From JAUVHV01 sp964523875 (GTDB lineage: Bacteria; Omnitrophota; Gorgyraeia; JABMRG01), in contig CAZGAS010000025.1 of the NCBI GenBank assembly GCA_964523875.1, positions 1-15,775 on the forward strand: a stretch of 15,775 nucleotides of DNA, given 5' to 3'. Made by a program: the position numbers and the translations under genes. The notes below the pieces were generated by a model. It made no database searches. It saw nothing but the letters and a program-made list of their open reading frames with translations, and was not told the DNA's origin. The number at the start of each line of letters is the position of its first letter. The stretch's first letter is position 1. Positions 1 through 7,102 of this stretch are shown piece by piece.

Positions 1-26
1 TGGCTTGACATTTTGCTATATTTTGC

Positions 27-55
27 TTGAGCAAGGGGATGCTATATGGTATAAT
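27..55 (+). promoter_or_regulatory. Sigma-70-type extended -10 promoter for the foldase-pdxA-rsmA operon
   Basis: A perfect TATAAT at 50-55 is preceded by TG at 47-48, giving the extended -10 form TGnTATAAT. A partial -35, TTGAGC, lies at 27-32 with a 17-base spacer. The first start codon follows at 98, leaving a leader of roughly 35 bases. A better -35 match (TTGACA at 5-10) is 39 bases from the -10 and cannot pair with it. The -35 overlaps a small inverted repeat (TTGCT at 23-27, AGCAA at 30-34), which might be an operator. The motif match is directly visible; promoter activity is inferred. Confidence 0.7.
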
Positions 56-97
56 ATTTTTATTTGTAATCAGTATAACGCTTGAAAGGAGATACAC

Positions 98-997
98 ATG
101 AAGAGATGGCTTTTAGGTTTTATGATATTATCTATTAGTATGGTATATGGTTGCGCGAAAAAAGGTGCAGAGGATGTTGTCGCTACTGTAAATGGAACAC
201 CTATCACGTTTACTATGGTAGAGGCTAAGATAGAAAAGCTCCCGCAATATTACCAGACATTCGCCGTAGATCATAAAAAAGAGATAGTAAATGAGATGGT
301 AGTGGAAGAGTTATTGTATAATGAGGCAAGAAAACGTAAGGTGGACCGTGACCCGGAGATAAAAGAGCTTATAAGCGACGCCACAAAAAAGATACTTATA
401 GCTAAGATTGTCGAAGATGAAGTAAAAAACAGCATGCCGGTTTCCGAGGATGATGTAACCGCGTATTATGAGGATAATAAAGAAAAATATATAGTACCGG
501 AGATGATAAGGGCATCACATATCCTGACTAGTACAGAAGAGGAAGCTGAGAAGGCAAGAGGAGAGCTTGATAGAGGAGTTGAATTTGCCGCTGTTGCCCA
601 GGAATATTCTAAAGATCTCACCAAAGACAGAGGCGGGGATCTAGGTTATTTTAGCAAAGAGCAGATGATACCTGAGTTTGAAAAGGCCGCGTTTAGCCTC
701 AATATAGGTCAGATAAGCCCTATAATAAAGACAAGGTTTGGACATCATATAATTCTGCTTACGGACCGAAAACCAGCGGTGTACCAGGGCTTTGATGAAG
801 TAAAGGACACTATAAGGACATCCATAATCAGAGAGCGCCAAAGGCAAAGTTTTGATGACTTTACAAAGAAGCTTAAAGAGAAGGCAAAGATATCAGTTGA
901 TGACAAACTTCTCTCCTCTCTTGACACGAAAGAGGATGTTACAGAGCCTGCTGCCGTTACAGGGCCTACTCAAAAGAAGGTAATGAATGATAAATAG
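98..997 (+). CDS. Lipoprotein peptidyl-prolyl cis-trans isomerase (parvulin/PrsA-SurA type)
   Basis: This 299-residue exported foldase should catalyse proline cis-trans isomerisation in folding envelope proteins. The N-terminus is a lipoprotein signal: basic start, hydrophobic stretch, then lipobox VYGC with the lipidated cysteine at 19. The +2 residue is Ala, not Asp, which under the E. coli Lol rule would favour outer-membrane sorting. A SurA-N-like helical region (about 26-130) begins with the VATVNGTPIT motif. A single parvulin domain follows at about 134-225. Both conserved active-site histidines are present: H141 in RASHIL and H217 in GHHIIL. The GGDLGYF signature is at 179-185. A charged helical tail closes the protein. 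The start at 98 has a strong ribosome site (AAAGGAG, 85-91, 6-base spacing). It overlaps the next foldase gene by 11 bases. The family is clear; orthology to any one named gene (prsA, ppiC, ppiD) is not. Confidence 0.92.
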   Translation: MKRWLLGFMILSISMVYGCAKKGAEDVVATVNGTPITFTMVEAKIEKLPQYYQTFAVDHKKEIVNEMVVEELLYNEARKRKVDRDPEIKELISDATKKILIAKIVEDEVKNSMPVSEDDVTAYYEDNKEKYIVPEMIRASHILTSTEEEAEKARGELDRGVEFAAVAQEYSKDLTKDRGGDLGYFSKEQMIPEFEKAAFSLNIGQISPIIKTRFGHHIILLTDRKPAVYQGFDEVKDTIRTSIIRERQRQSFDDFTKKLKEKAKISVDDKLLSSLDTKEDVTEPAAVTGPTQKKVMNDK

Positions 998-1949
998 CAG
1001 AAGTGCCTTAAGATTTATTCTATGTACGGTTATCTGCGTGCAGGCAGTTGTGGTTTCTGCTGCTCAGGTTGTTGATAGAATTGTAGCTATTGTCAATGAA
1101 GATGTTATAACTCAAAGTGAGCTTCAGGAATCTATGCTCCCATTTATCGCGGATTATAAGGTACGATACGAGGAGGATGAGCTGGAAGGTAAGATGGACG
1201 AGGTAAGGCAAGATGCCCTTAACCGTCTGATAGAAGAGAGGCTTATCTTGCAGGAGGCAAAGAAGAGGGAGGTAGTTGTAGAAGATTCCGCAATAGAAAA
1301 ACGTCTTGAGGATGTAAAGAAAAGATTTAAGACCGAAGAAGAATTCTACTACGCGATCAAAGAGTCTGGTGTAACTATAGCAAGACTTAAAGAAAAGTAT
1401 AGAGATCAGATTATGATGAGGAATCTGGTCAGGGGCCTGATTAACAGCAGCGTAAATGTCAGCCCAACCCAGATTACAGTATATTACAACGGAAATATAA
1501 AGGACTTTTCAGTGCCGAAGATGGCAAGATTTAAGGTGCTTTTGGTCAAGCCCTTACCTGAGGGCAGCATGGAGGAGACCGAAAAAATCGTGTTGCACAT
1601 TATGGAAAAAATAAATGATGGGCAGGATTTTGATATGCTTGTTAAACAATTTTCTCAGGGGCCTAATATTGATAAGGGTGGAGATATGGGGTATATGCCG
1701 GCAGGCGGCATTATAAAGGAGCTGGATGATCAGATTGAGCTTCTTAATCCTGGTGATACATCCGACATCATAAAGACCAACACAGGGTTCTATATAATCA
1801 AGATTATTGATAAGAAAGAAGCAGGTATCTTGCCAATTGCTGAAGTAAGAGATATTATAAGAGCAAGGTTGTACCAGAGAGAGTCTGAATTAACATTGAG
1901 GGAATTTATAGGTAAGCTGAAAGAGGATGCGTATATTAAACTCAAATAG
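987..1949 (+). CDS. surA: SurA-type periplasmic chaperone with degenerate parvulin domain
   Basis: This 320-residue protein has a cleavable signal peptide (hydrophobic core about 8-24, likely cleavage near VSA or SAA at 24-26). The typical SurA N-terminal chaperone start follows: VDRIVAIVNEDVITQSEL at 29-46. A helical N-domain runs to about 170, and one parvulin-like domain covers about 177-275 with the GGDMGYM signature at 231-237. E. coli SurA has two parvulin domains; here there is one. Both usual parvulin histidines are replaced: the RHIL position reads RFKVLL (K183) and the GxH position reads GFYIIK (Y269). I infer a mainly chaperone role, probably for outer-membrane proteins. The start at 987 has AGAAGG 6 bases upstream. 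The gene overlaps the foldase lipoprotein gene before it and pdxA after it; surA-pdxA-rsmA order matches E. coli, which supports the surA name. Confidence 0.88.
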   Translation: MINSRSALRFILCTVICVQAVVVSAAQVVDRIVAIVNEDVITQSELQESMLPFIADYKVRYEEDELEGKMDEVRQDALNRLIEERLILQEAKKREVVVEDSAIEKRLEDVKKRFKTEEEFYYAIKESGVTIARLKEKYRDQIMMRNLVRGLINSSVNVSPTQITVYYNGNIKDFSVPKMARFKVLLVKPLPEGSMEETEKIVLHIMEKINDGQDFDMLVKQFSQGPNIDKGGDMGYMPAGGIIKELDDQIELLNPGDTSDIIKTNTGFYIIKIIDKKEAGILPIAEVRDIIRARLYQRESELTLREFIGKLKEDAYIKLK

Positions 1950-2943
1950 GCCTTTAGCCTGTGTAACTATGGGTTACCCTGCTGGCATAGGACCTGAAGT
2001 TATATCAGAGTCATTGGCAAGCCCTAGTATAAGAGGACTTGCCAATTTTTTGATTATAGGTGATGAGCGTGTATTCAAAAAGGCGTTAAGGGTCACAAGA
2101 AAAAGGCTCAATTACCAGGTAATAGAATCTGATAGTGATATAGATTTTTCAACAGGTAATATACTCTTCTTTAATCTTTCCAATCTATCTGTTAATAGTT
2201 TCTCATTTGGAAGAGTTTTGCCTGCTTATGGTAGGGCATCTATAGATTATATCAACAAGGCGGTTTCTTTAATCAAGGCAGAAAAAGCAGGCTTGCTTAT
2301 TACAGGTCCTATACATAAGCACGCGGCAGAACTTTCAGGTTTTCGATATTCCGGCCATACCGAATATCTTGCCCATCTCACAAAGACAAAAAAGTATGCG
2401 ATGATGCTCACGTCGGGCATGCTTAAAGTAGTTTTGGTTACAACACACATTCCCATAAAAGATGTATCAGATAATTTGCATTCCAAAGATATAGCAGATA
2501 AGCTTTTACTGGCACATCATTATCTTAAGAGTTATTACGGAATGAAAAAGCCTAAGATAGCGGTATGCGGTTTAAACCCTCACGCGGGTGATAGCGGATT
2601 AATTGGTGATGAGGAGAGGCGAATTATAGCCCCCGCTATAAAGTTTGCTAAGGCAAAGGGGCTGAATGTAGATGGCTCTTTAGCGGCGGATGGGCTTTTT
2701 TATGGCCTGCTAAAAGGTGATTATGACGCTGCGTGTTGTATGTATCATGATCAGGGCCTGGTCGCGCTTAAGATGGTAGGCCGTAATTGCTCTGTAAACA
2801 TTACCCTGGGCCTGCCTTTTATACGCACATCACCTGGCCATGGAACGGCACTTAATATAGCCGGCAAAGGCAAGGCTGATTCAGGAAGCATGAAACAGGC
2901 TATAATAGAGGCTGTTAAGGCATCTATTTCTAAGAATGTATAA
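1927..2943 (+). CDS. pdxA: 4-hydroxythreonine-4-phosphate dehydrogenase
   Basis: PdxA oxidises 4-phosphohydroxy-L-threonine with NAD(P) in the DXP-dependent route to pyridoxal 5'-phosphate; it is cytosolic and dimeric. The 338-residue length is normal. The metal-binding histidines are all present: H174 (TTHIP), H219 (NPHAG) and H274 (YHDQG). Substrate-site motifs GHTE (143-146), K282, NITLGLPFIRTS (291-302) and the HGTA loop are also there. Two family positions differ: the N-terminal G(D/E)PAG motif reads GYPAG (Y17), and PADT reads AADG (253-256). The start is forced, because an in-frame TGA sits at 1918-1920, only 6 bases upstream of ATG 1927. The gene therefore overlaps surA by 23 bases. 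The only purine-rich ribosome-site candidate (AAGAGG) directly abuts the ATG, so translation probably depends on coupling to surA. A related PdxA-like dehydrogenase is a less likely alternative. Confidence 0.93.
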   Translation: MRILNSNRPLACVTMGYPAGIGPEVISESLASPSIRGLANFLIIGDERVFKKALRVTRKRLNYQVIESDSDIDFSTGNILFFNLSNLSVNSFSFGRVLPAYGRASIDYINKAVSLIKAEKAGLLITGPIHKHAAELSGFRYSGHTEYLAHLTKTKKYAMMLTSGMLKVVLVTTHIPIKDVSDNLHSKDIADKLLLAHHYLKSYYGMKKPKIAVCGLNPHAGDSGLIGDEERRIIAPAIKFAKAKGLNVDGSLAADGLFYGLLKGDYDAACCMYHDQGLVALKMVGRNCSVNITLGLPFIRTSPGHGTALNIAGKGKADSGSMKQAIIEAVKASISKNV

Positions 2944-3778
2944 TCCCCAAAACATAAAAGAGTTAATAAGCAAACATAACCTGCATATCAATAAGAGGTT
3001 TGGGCAAAATTTTCTTATTGATAAAGGTAAAAGAGATAAGATGATCAGCCTGTGCAATATTAGAAGTACTGATATTGTACTGGAGATAGGCCCTGGCCTT
3101 GGCGCTCTTACAGAAGCTATTTTACCTGGATCTTCAAGTGTTATTGCTATAGAGAAGGATAGGGGCATTGCGGGTATACTCAGGGGCATTTACGCGGAAG
3201 ATGAGAAGCTCGAGATATTAAACAAGGATATTCTCAAATATCCTATACCTGCCTTGTCAAGCAAGCTTAAGGTTATTGGTAACCTGCCTTACTATATAAC
3301 TTCACCAATTATATTTCATTTACTCAGGAGCAGAGATAGCATAGACTCTATATTCATTACAGTACAGAAAGATGTAGCTGAGCGTATCCTGAGTATTCCG
3401 GGCAAAAAAAACTATGGCCTTTTAAGCCTGGGCGTGCAGTATTACTGTCAAGTTTCAAGGCTTTGCGCTCTTCCTAAAGGTTGTTTTTTTCCAGTACCCT
3501 CAGTAGACTCAATCTTTTTATCTCTCATAATAAGAAAAAAACCCTTGATAGATGTCAAAGATGAAAGGCTTCTATTCACGATAATGAAGGCAGGGTTTAA
3601 CAGACGCCGTAAAACCCTCTTTAACGCGCTTTCCAAAGGTGTTATAGCCTCTATCGATAGGTCTCTCCTGGAAGAGGCCTTTGTTGTCACCGGCTTAGAG
3701 AGCAATATCAGGGCTGAAGAACTAAGTTTAGAGAGATTCGCAGAGCTATCAGACGCTCTTAGCTCTTTACATCAATAA
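2936..3778 (+). CDS. rsmA: 16S rRNA (adenine1518-N6/adenine1519-N6)-dimethyltransferase
   Basis: RsmA (KsgA) uses S-adenosylmethionine to dimethylate two adjacent adenines in the 3'-terminal helix of 16S rRNA, a late step in 30S assembly. At 280 residues it is of standard length. Visible motifs in order are KRFGQNFLID (20-29), the SAM-binding EIGPGLGALTE (50-60), the acidic AIEKD (71-75), the catalytic NLPYYI (116-121), FFPVPSVDS (184-192) and the C-terminal FNRRRKTLFNAL (221-232). RAEELS near the C-terminus is also typical. The ATG at 2936 overlaps the pdxA end by 8 bases, in keeping with the pdxA-rsmA coupling seen in other bacteria. It is the last gene of the first operon block; a 121-base gap with a large hairpin follows. 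Confidence 0.96.
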   Translation: MYNPQNIKELISKHNLHINKRFGQNFLIDKGKRDKMISLCNIRSTDIVLEIGPGLGALTEAILPGSSSVIAIEKDRGIAGILRGIYAEDEKLEILNKDILKYPIPALSSKLKVIGNLPYYITSPIIFHLLRSRDSIDSIFITVQKDVAERILSIPGKKNYGLLSLGVQYYCQVSRLCALPKGCFFPVPSVDSIFLSLIIRKKPLIDVKDERLLFTIMKAGFNRRRKTLFNALSKGVIASIDRSLLEEAFVVTGLESNIRAEELSLERFAELSDALSSLHQ

Positions 3779-3793
3779 TACTTTATGTTAATC

Positions 3794-3799
3794 TATAAA
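3794..3799 (+). promoter_or_regulatory. Possible -10 element ahead of the gat operon
   Basis: TATAAA at 3794-3799 matches five of six -10 consensus bases and lies just before the long hairpin at 3805-3879. No convincing -35 is found at normal spacing: TTTACA at 3766-3771 is 22 bases away. If active, transcription would start at about the first base of the hairpin, so the gat mRNA would carry a folded leader. This is a weak call based on a motif match only. Confidence 0.25.
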
Positions 3800-3804
3800 T
3801 GTTC

Positions 3805-3879
3805 GAAACTGTTTTTAAAACTCAAGAGGGCAATGGGTTGTATCACACCCATCGTCCCCTTTAGTTTGTAAACAGTTTC
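3805..3879 (+). repeat. Long imperfect inverted repeat (75-base hairpin) upstream of gatC
   Basis: The outer arms are perfect 10-base complements: GAAACTGTTT at 3805-3814 and AAACAGTTTC at 3870-3879. Further in, AAACT (3818-3822) pairs with AGTTT (3863-3867). AAGAGGG (3824-3830) pairs imperfectly with CCCCTTT (3856-3862). ATGGGT (3833-3838) pairs with ACCCAT (3847-3852) around an 8-base loop. The whole gap between rsmA and gatC thus folds as one interrupted stem. No T-run follows the outer arm, so a simple intrinsic terminator does not fit, although the inner stem is followed by an imperfect T-rich stretch (3860-3869). It could be a structured mRNA leader, an attenuator, or a remnant of a small palindromic element. 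I recognise no known RNA family. Confidence 0.7.
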
Positions 3880-3899
3880 AAGCTTAAGGGGTTTAGCGC

Positions 3900-4187
3900 A
3901 TGCCGATTAAAAAAGATGTAATAAGATATGTAGCGGATCTAGCCAGGATAGGATTAAGCCAGCAGGAGGAGAAGCTCTTTGCTGAGCAGTTAAACCATAT
4001 CCTTGCTTATATGGAACAGCTTAACATGCTTGATACTAAAGATATTGAGCCTATGAGCCATGCTGTATCAATGGGTAATATATTGCGTAAGGATATAGCG
4101 AGGAGCCCGCTTTCAAATGACGATGCCTTAAAGAACGCGCCTGAAAGAGAAGAAGGGTTTTTTAAGGTTCCTAAAATTATAGAGTGA
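3900..4187 (+). CDS. gatC: Asp-tRNA(Asn)/Glu-tRNA(Gln) amidotransferase subunit C
   Basis: GatC is the small subunit of the GatCAB amidotransferase; it wraps between GatA and GatB and stabilises the complex. The 95-residue length is typical. Family features are visible: the N-terminal helix VIRYVADLARIGLSQQE, the FAEQLNHILAYMEQLN helix, the DIEPMSHAV segment near 48-56, the LRKD motif (62-65) and the C-terminal FFKVPKIIE, which matches the usual GatC ending. A good ribosome site (AAGGGG, 3886-3891) sits 8 bases before the ATG, immediately after the long hairpin. gatA starts 3 bases after its stop codon. Confidence 0.95.
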   Translation: MPIKKDVIRYVADLARIGLSQQEEKLFAEQLNHILAYMEQLNMLDTKDIEPMSHAVSMGNILRKDIARSPLSNDDALKNAPEREEGFFKVPKIIE

Positions 4188-4190
4188 TTC

Positions 4191-5663
4191 ATGACAGAAT
4201 TTGTTAAATATAGTGCTTCACGCTTGAAAGAGAAGATAACGCAGGACAGCTTAACCGCGTCTGATATAGCCTCTTCTGTCGCGGTCAGGTACGATAAGGT
4301 TGAGGAGAAGGTAAAAGGTTTTGCCCATTTTAACAAGGTAGTATTATCAGAACGGGCAAAAGAGCTGGATAAGAAGGCCATTTCAGGAGCCCTCTCAAAG
4401 ATACCAGTTGTAATAAAGGATAATATATGTGTTAAGGATGAGCTTACGACATGTTCATCAAAGATACTTGTTGGATTCAGGCCTCCTTATGACGCTACGG
4501 TTATTACAAAACTTAAGGAATCAGGCGCGCTATTACTTGGTAAGTCCAATATGGATGAATTCGCGTTTGGTTCTTCATGCGAGACCTCATGTTACGCACC
4601 TACAAACAATCCATATGATACTGAAAGGGTGCCAGGAGGTTCAAGTGGTGGTTCAGCAGCCCTTGTTGCCGCTGATGAGACAGTACTTGCTCTTGGTTCA
4701 GATACAGGTGGGTCAATAAGGCAGCCGGCATCACTTTGTGGTGTTGTAGGCATGAAACCTACCTATGGCAGGGTATCCAGATATGGCCTAATAGCGTTTG
4801 GTTCGAGCCTTGATCAGATAGGCCCCATAACAAAGGATGTTAATGATTGCGCAGCATTGCTTAATGTTATCTCAGGCTATGACCCCATGGATTCAACATC
4901 AGCGGATATACCTGTTCCGGATTACATGGGATCGCTCGTAGACAATGTTAAAGGTCTCAGGATAGGGATACCTAAGGAATATGACACAGAAAGCATGTTT
5001 TTTGATAAGAAGGTACCGGTCAACGAGACAGGGGTGAAGATTAAGGAAGCGATAAAACTCTTAAAAGATCTCGGTGCTGAAGTCGTGGATATATCCCTGC
5101 CCCATGTAAAATACGCGGTAAGTGTATATTATATTGTAGGCTGCTCAGAGGCCTCATCAAATCTGGCGCGTTTTGATGGTGTTGAATATGGCTACAGGGA
5201 CAAAGAGGCATCTTCTTTAATTGAGATGTATAAGAAGACAAGGGGGAAAGGCCTTGGCAGCGAGGCAAAGAGACGCATTATACTTGGCACTTATACCTTG
5301 AGTAGTGGATATTATGACGCGTATTACCTAAAGGCCCAGAAGGTAAGAAACCTTATAAAGCAGGATTTTGATAATGCCTTTAGCAGGTGCGATATTATAA
5401 TGACTTCAACCTCTCCTGAAACAGCCTGGCCCAAGGGGCTAAAGACAAAGGACCCTCTTTTGATGTATCTTTCAGATATCTTTACAATACCCGCTAACCT
5501 TGCCGGCATTCCGGCTATATCCCTGCCATGCGGATATGATTCTCAGGGGTTACCTGTAGGATTGCAGTTTATGGCAAAGTACTTTGACGAGGAGTTACTA
5601 ATACGGGCCGCGTATACTTACCAGCAGAACGCGGGATGGAAAAGAAAAAAACCTGAATTATGA
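4191..5663 (+). CDS. gatA: Asp-tRNA(Asn)/Glu-tRNA(Gln) amidotransferase subunit A
   Basis: GatA is the glutaminase subunit: it releases ammonia from glutamine, and the ammonia is channelled to GatB. This 490-residue protein belongs to the amidase-signature family. The Ser-cisSer-Lys triad can be placed: K76 in PVVIKDN, S151 in the GGSSGGSAA loop and S175 in GSDTGGSIRQPA. Spacing agrees with the Staphylococcus aureus enzyme (K79, S154, S178) with a constant offset of three. The substrate-region motifs GKSNMDEFAFGSS and MKPTYGRVSRYGL are intact. The C-terminal segment IPAISLPCG-GLPVGLQ is typical. The start has little ribosome-site signal, and expression is probably coupled to gatC. Its stop overlaps the gatB start (ATGA). 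Confidence 0.97.
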   Translation: MTEFVKYSASRLKEKITQDSLTASDIASSVAVRYDKVEEKVKGFAHFNKVVLSERAKELDKKAISGALSKIPVVIKDNICVKDELTTCSSKILVGFRPPYDATVITKLKESGALLLGKSNMDEFAFGSSCETSCYAPTNNPYDTERVPGGSSGGSAALVAADETVLALGSDTGGSIRQPASLCGVVGMKPTYGRVSRYGLIAFGSSLDQIGPITKDVNDCAALLNVISGYDPMDSTSADIPVPDYMGSLVDNVKGLRIGIPKEYDTESMFFDKKVPVNETGVKIKEAIKLLKDLGAEVVDISLPHVKYAVSVYYIVGCSEASSNLARFDGVEYGYRDKEASSLIEMYKKTRGKGLGSEAKRRIILGTYTLSSGYYDAYYLKAQKVRNLIKQDFDNAFSRCDIIMTSTSPETAWPKGLKTKDPLLMYLSDIFTIPANLAGIPAISLPCGYDSQGLPVGLQFMAKYFDEELLIRAAYTYQQNAGWKRKKPEL

Positions 5664-7102
5664 GCCACTACATTACAACAATAGGGTTGGAGATACACCT
5701 CCAGCTTTCAACCAAAACCAAGGCTTTTTGCGCCTGCCCTAATTCTTTCGGTGGAGAGCCTAATACATTTACCTGCCCAGTATGCCTTGGCCTTCCAGGC
5801 TCCTTACCTGTCTTAAACAGCCAATATCTAAGGCATGCTATAAAGGTAGCCTTGGCATTAAGTTCTAATGTGTCAGGCAGGATGAAGTTTGACAGGAAAA
5901 ACTATTTTTATCCGGACCTGCCCAAAGATTATCAGATATCACAATATGATATGCCCCTTGCCTTAGGCGGCCATGTAGATATAACAGATGGCCATAAGAC
6001 TAAAAGCATAGGCCTAACGCGTGTTCATATGGAAGAGGACGCGGGAAAGCTTATACATGACAATAAGAGAGCGTCGAGTTACGTTGATTTTAATCGCACA
6101 GGCACACCTCTTTTAGAGATAGTGAGTGAGCCTGATATATCTTCCCCGGAGGAGGCGTACCGGTATTTAGTAACTATTAAATCTATTCTTAAGTATCTTG
6201 ATGTCTCGGATTGTAATATGGAAGAGGGCTCTCTACGTTGTGACGCGAATATATCAATAAGGCCCAAAGGCCAGCAAGAGCTTGGCACCAAGGTAGAGTT
6301 GAAAAATTTGAATAGTTTTAAAGGTGTAAGAGACGCGCTTATCTACGAGGAGAAACGGCAGGCAAGGATGCTGTTGGATGGTGAGGTTATAGTCCAGCAG
6401 ACAAGGCTATGGAACGAGCAAAAACAGGCCTCAGAACCTATGCGGACAAAAGAGCAGGCCCATGATTATAGGTATTTTCCTGATCCCGATCTACTGCCAT
6501 TTACCATTGATAGTGTGTTGGTTGAGGAGATTCGTTTAAGCCTGCCTGAGATGCCTGAAGAGAAGAGAGAGAGGTTTATCAGGGATTGTGGCCTTTCTGA
6601 ATATGATGCCTCTGTCTTGGTATCGGATAGGGCTATGTCAAGTTTTTTTGAGTCTTGTGTAAAACTATACCCTGAACCCAAGGTGATAGTTAATTGGCTG
6701 ACAGGTGATATACAGGGATATCTAAACGCGAATAATATTGAATTTAGTAATATGAAGACAACCCCACAGCAGCTTACAGGCATGATAAGGTTGATTGATA
6801 ATAATACAATAAGCGGTAGGATTGCCAAGGAAGTACTTTTTGATATGCTCGTAACCGGAAATTCAGCTGATGGTATTGTAAAAGAGAAGGGTCTTATTCA
6901 GATAAGCGATGAAGGCGTTATTGAACAGCTCGCGGCTGATGTTTTAAATGAAAACCCTAAAGTTGTGGATGACTACATCTCAGGTAAGACCAACGCGCTC
7001 GGGTTCCTTGTGGGCCAACTCATGAAAAAGAGCAAAGGAAAAGCGAACCCTCAGCTTGCGAACCAGATTATTAAGAAGAAAATAGAGCAGGCAAGAGAAT
7101 GA
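5660..7102 (+). CDS. gatB: Asp-tRNA(Asn)/Glu-tRNA(Gln) amidotransferase subunit B
   Basis: GatB binds the mischarged tRNA, phosphorylates its Glu or Asp side chain with ATP and amidates it with ammonia from GatA. The 480-residue length is standard. The catalytic cradle starts GLEIHLQLSTKTK (9-21). Four cysteines (C24, C26, C39, C42: CxC and CPVC) match the zinc-site arrangement of many GatB proteins. Further motifs are HMEEDAGKLIHD, the VDFNRTGTPLLEIVSEPD block, GSLRCDANIS and ELKNLNSF. The C-terminal third is the helical YqeY-like tRNA-binding tail ending in NPQLANQIIKKKIEQ. It overlaps gatA and the following protease gene by 4 bases each. A complete gatCAB set suggests that the organism makes Gln-tRNA, Asn-tRNA or both indirectly; which one cannot be read from this window. 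Confidence 0.97.
   Translation: MSHYITTIGLEIHLQLSTKTKAFCACPNSFGGEPNTFTCPVCLGLPGSLPVLNSQYLRHAIKVALALSSNVSGRMKFDRKNYFYPDLPKDYQISQYDMPLALGGHVDITDGHKTKSIGLTRVHMEEDAGKLIHDNKRASSYVDFNRTGTPLLEIVSEPDISSPEEAYRYLVTIKSILKYLDVSDCNMEEGSLRCDANISIRPKGQQELGTKVELKNLNSFKGVRDALIYEEKRQARMLLDGEVIVQQTRLWNEQKQASEPMRTKEQAHDYRYFPDPDLLPFTIDSVLVEEIRLSLPEMPEEKRERFIRDCGLSEYDASVLVSDRAMSSFFESCVKLYPEPKVIVNWLTGDIQGYLNANNIEFSNMKTTPQQLTGMIRLIDNNTISGRIAKEVLFDMLVTGNSADGIVKEKGLIQISDEGVIEQLAADVLNENPKVVDDYISGKTNALGFLVGQLMKKSKGKANPQLANQIIKKKIEQARE

Noticed and set aside
5..10. Perfect TTGACA -35 box
   Set aside because: It is 39 bases from the TATAAT at 50-55 and no acceptable -10 lies 15-19 bases downstream of it, so it is probably chance or belongs to another context.
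2881..3189. Minus-strand open frame opposite the pdxA-rsmA junction
   Set aside because: Both genes on the + strand show clear family motifs across this stretch; the antisense translation resembles nothing and has no ribosome site evidence.
3833..3869. Intrinsic terminator after rsmA
   Set aside because: The inner stem is followed by TTTAGTTTGT, not a clean T-run, and this stretch pairs into the outer stem; kept only as one possible reading of the hairpin.
3805..3879. MITE or insertion-sequence end
   Set aside because: No matching target-site duplication flanks the arms and no second copy is seen in the window, so an element call is not supported.
4007..4381. 124-residue minus-strand open frame opposite gatC-gatA
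   Set aside because: It is a shadow of the two gat genes; the sense strand carries all recognisable motifs.
4429..4719. 96-residue open frame on the + strand inside gatA
   Set aside because: It lies wholly within the strongly supported gatA coding sequence in another frame and has no family motif.
6466..6828. 120-residue minus-strand open frame opposite gatB
   Set aside because: The sense strand is the conserved GatB coding region; the antisense product is hydrophobic by codon mirroring only.
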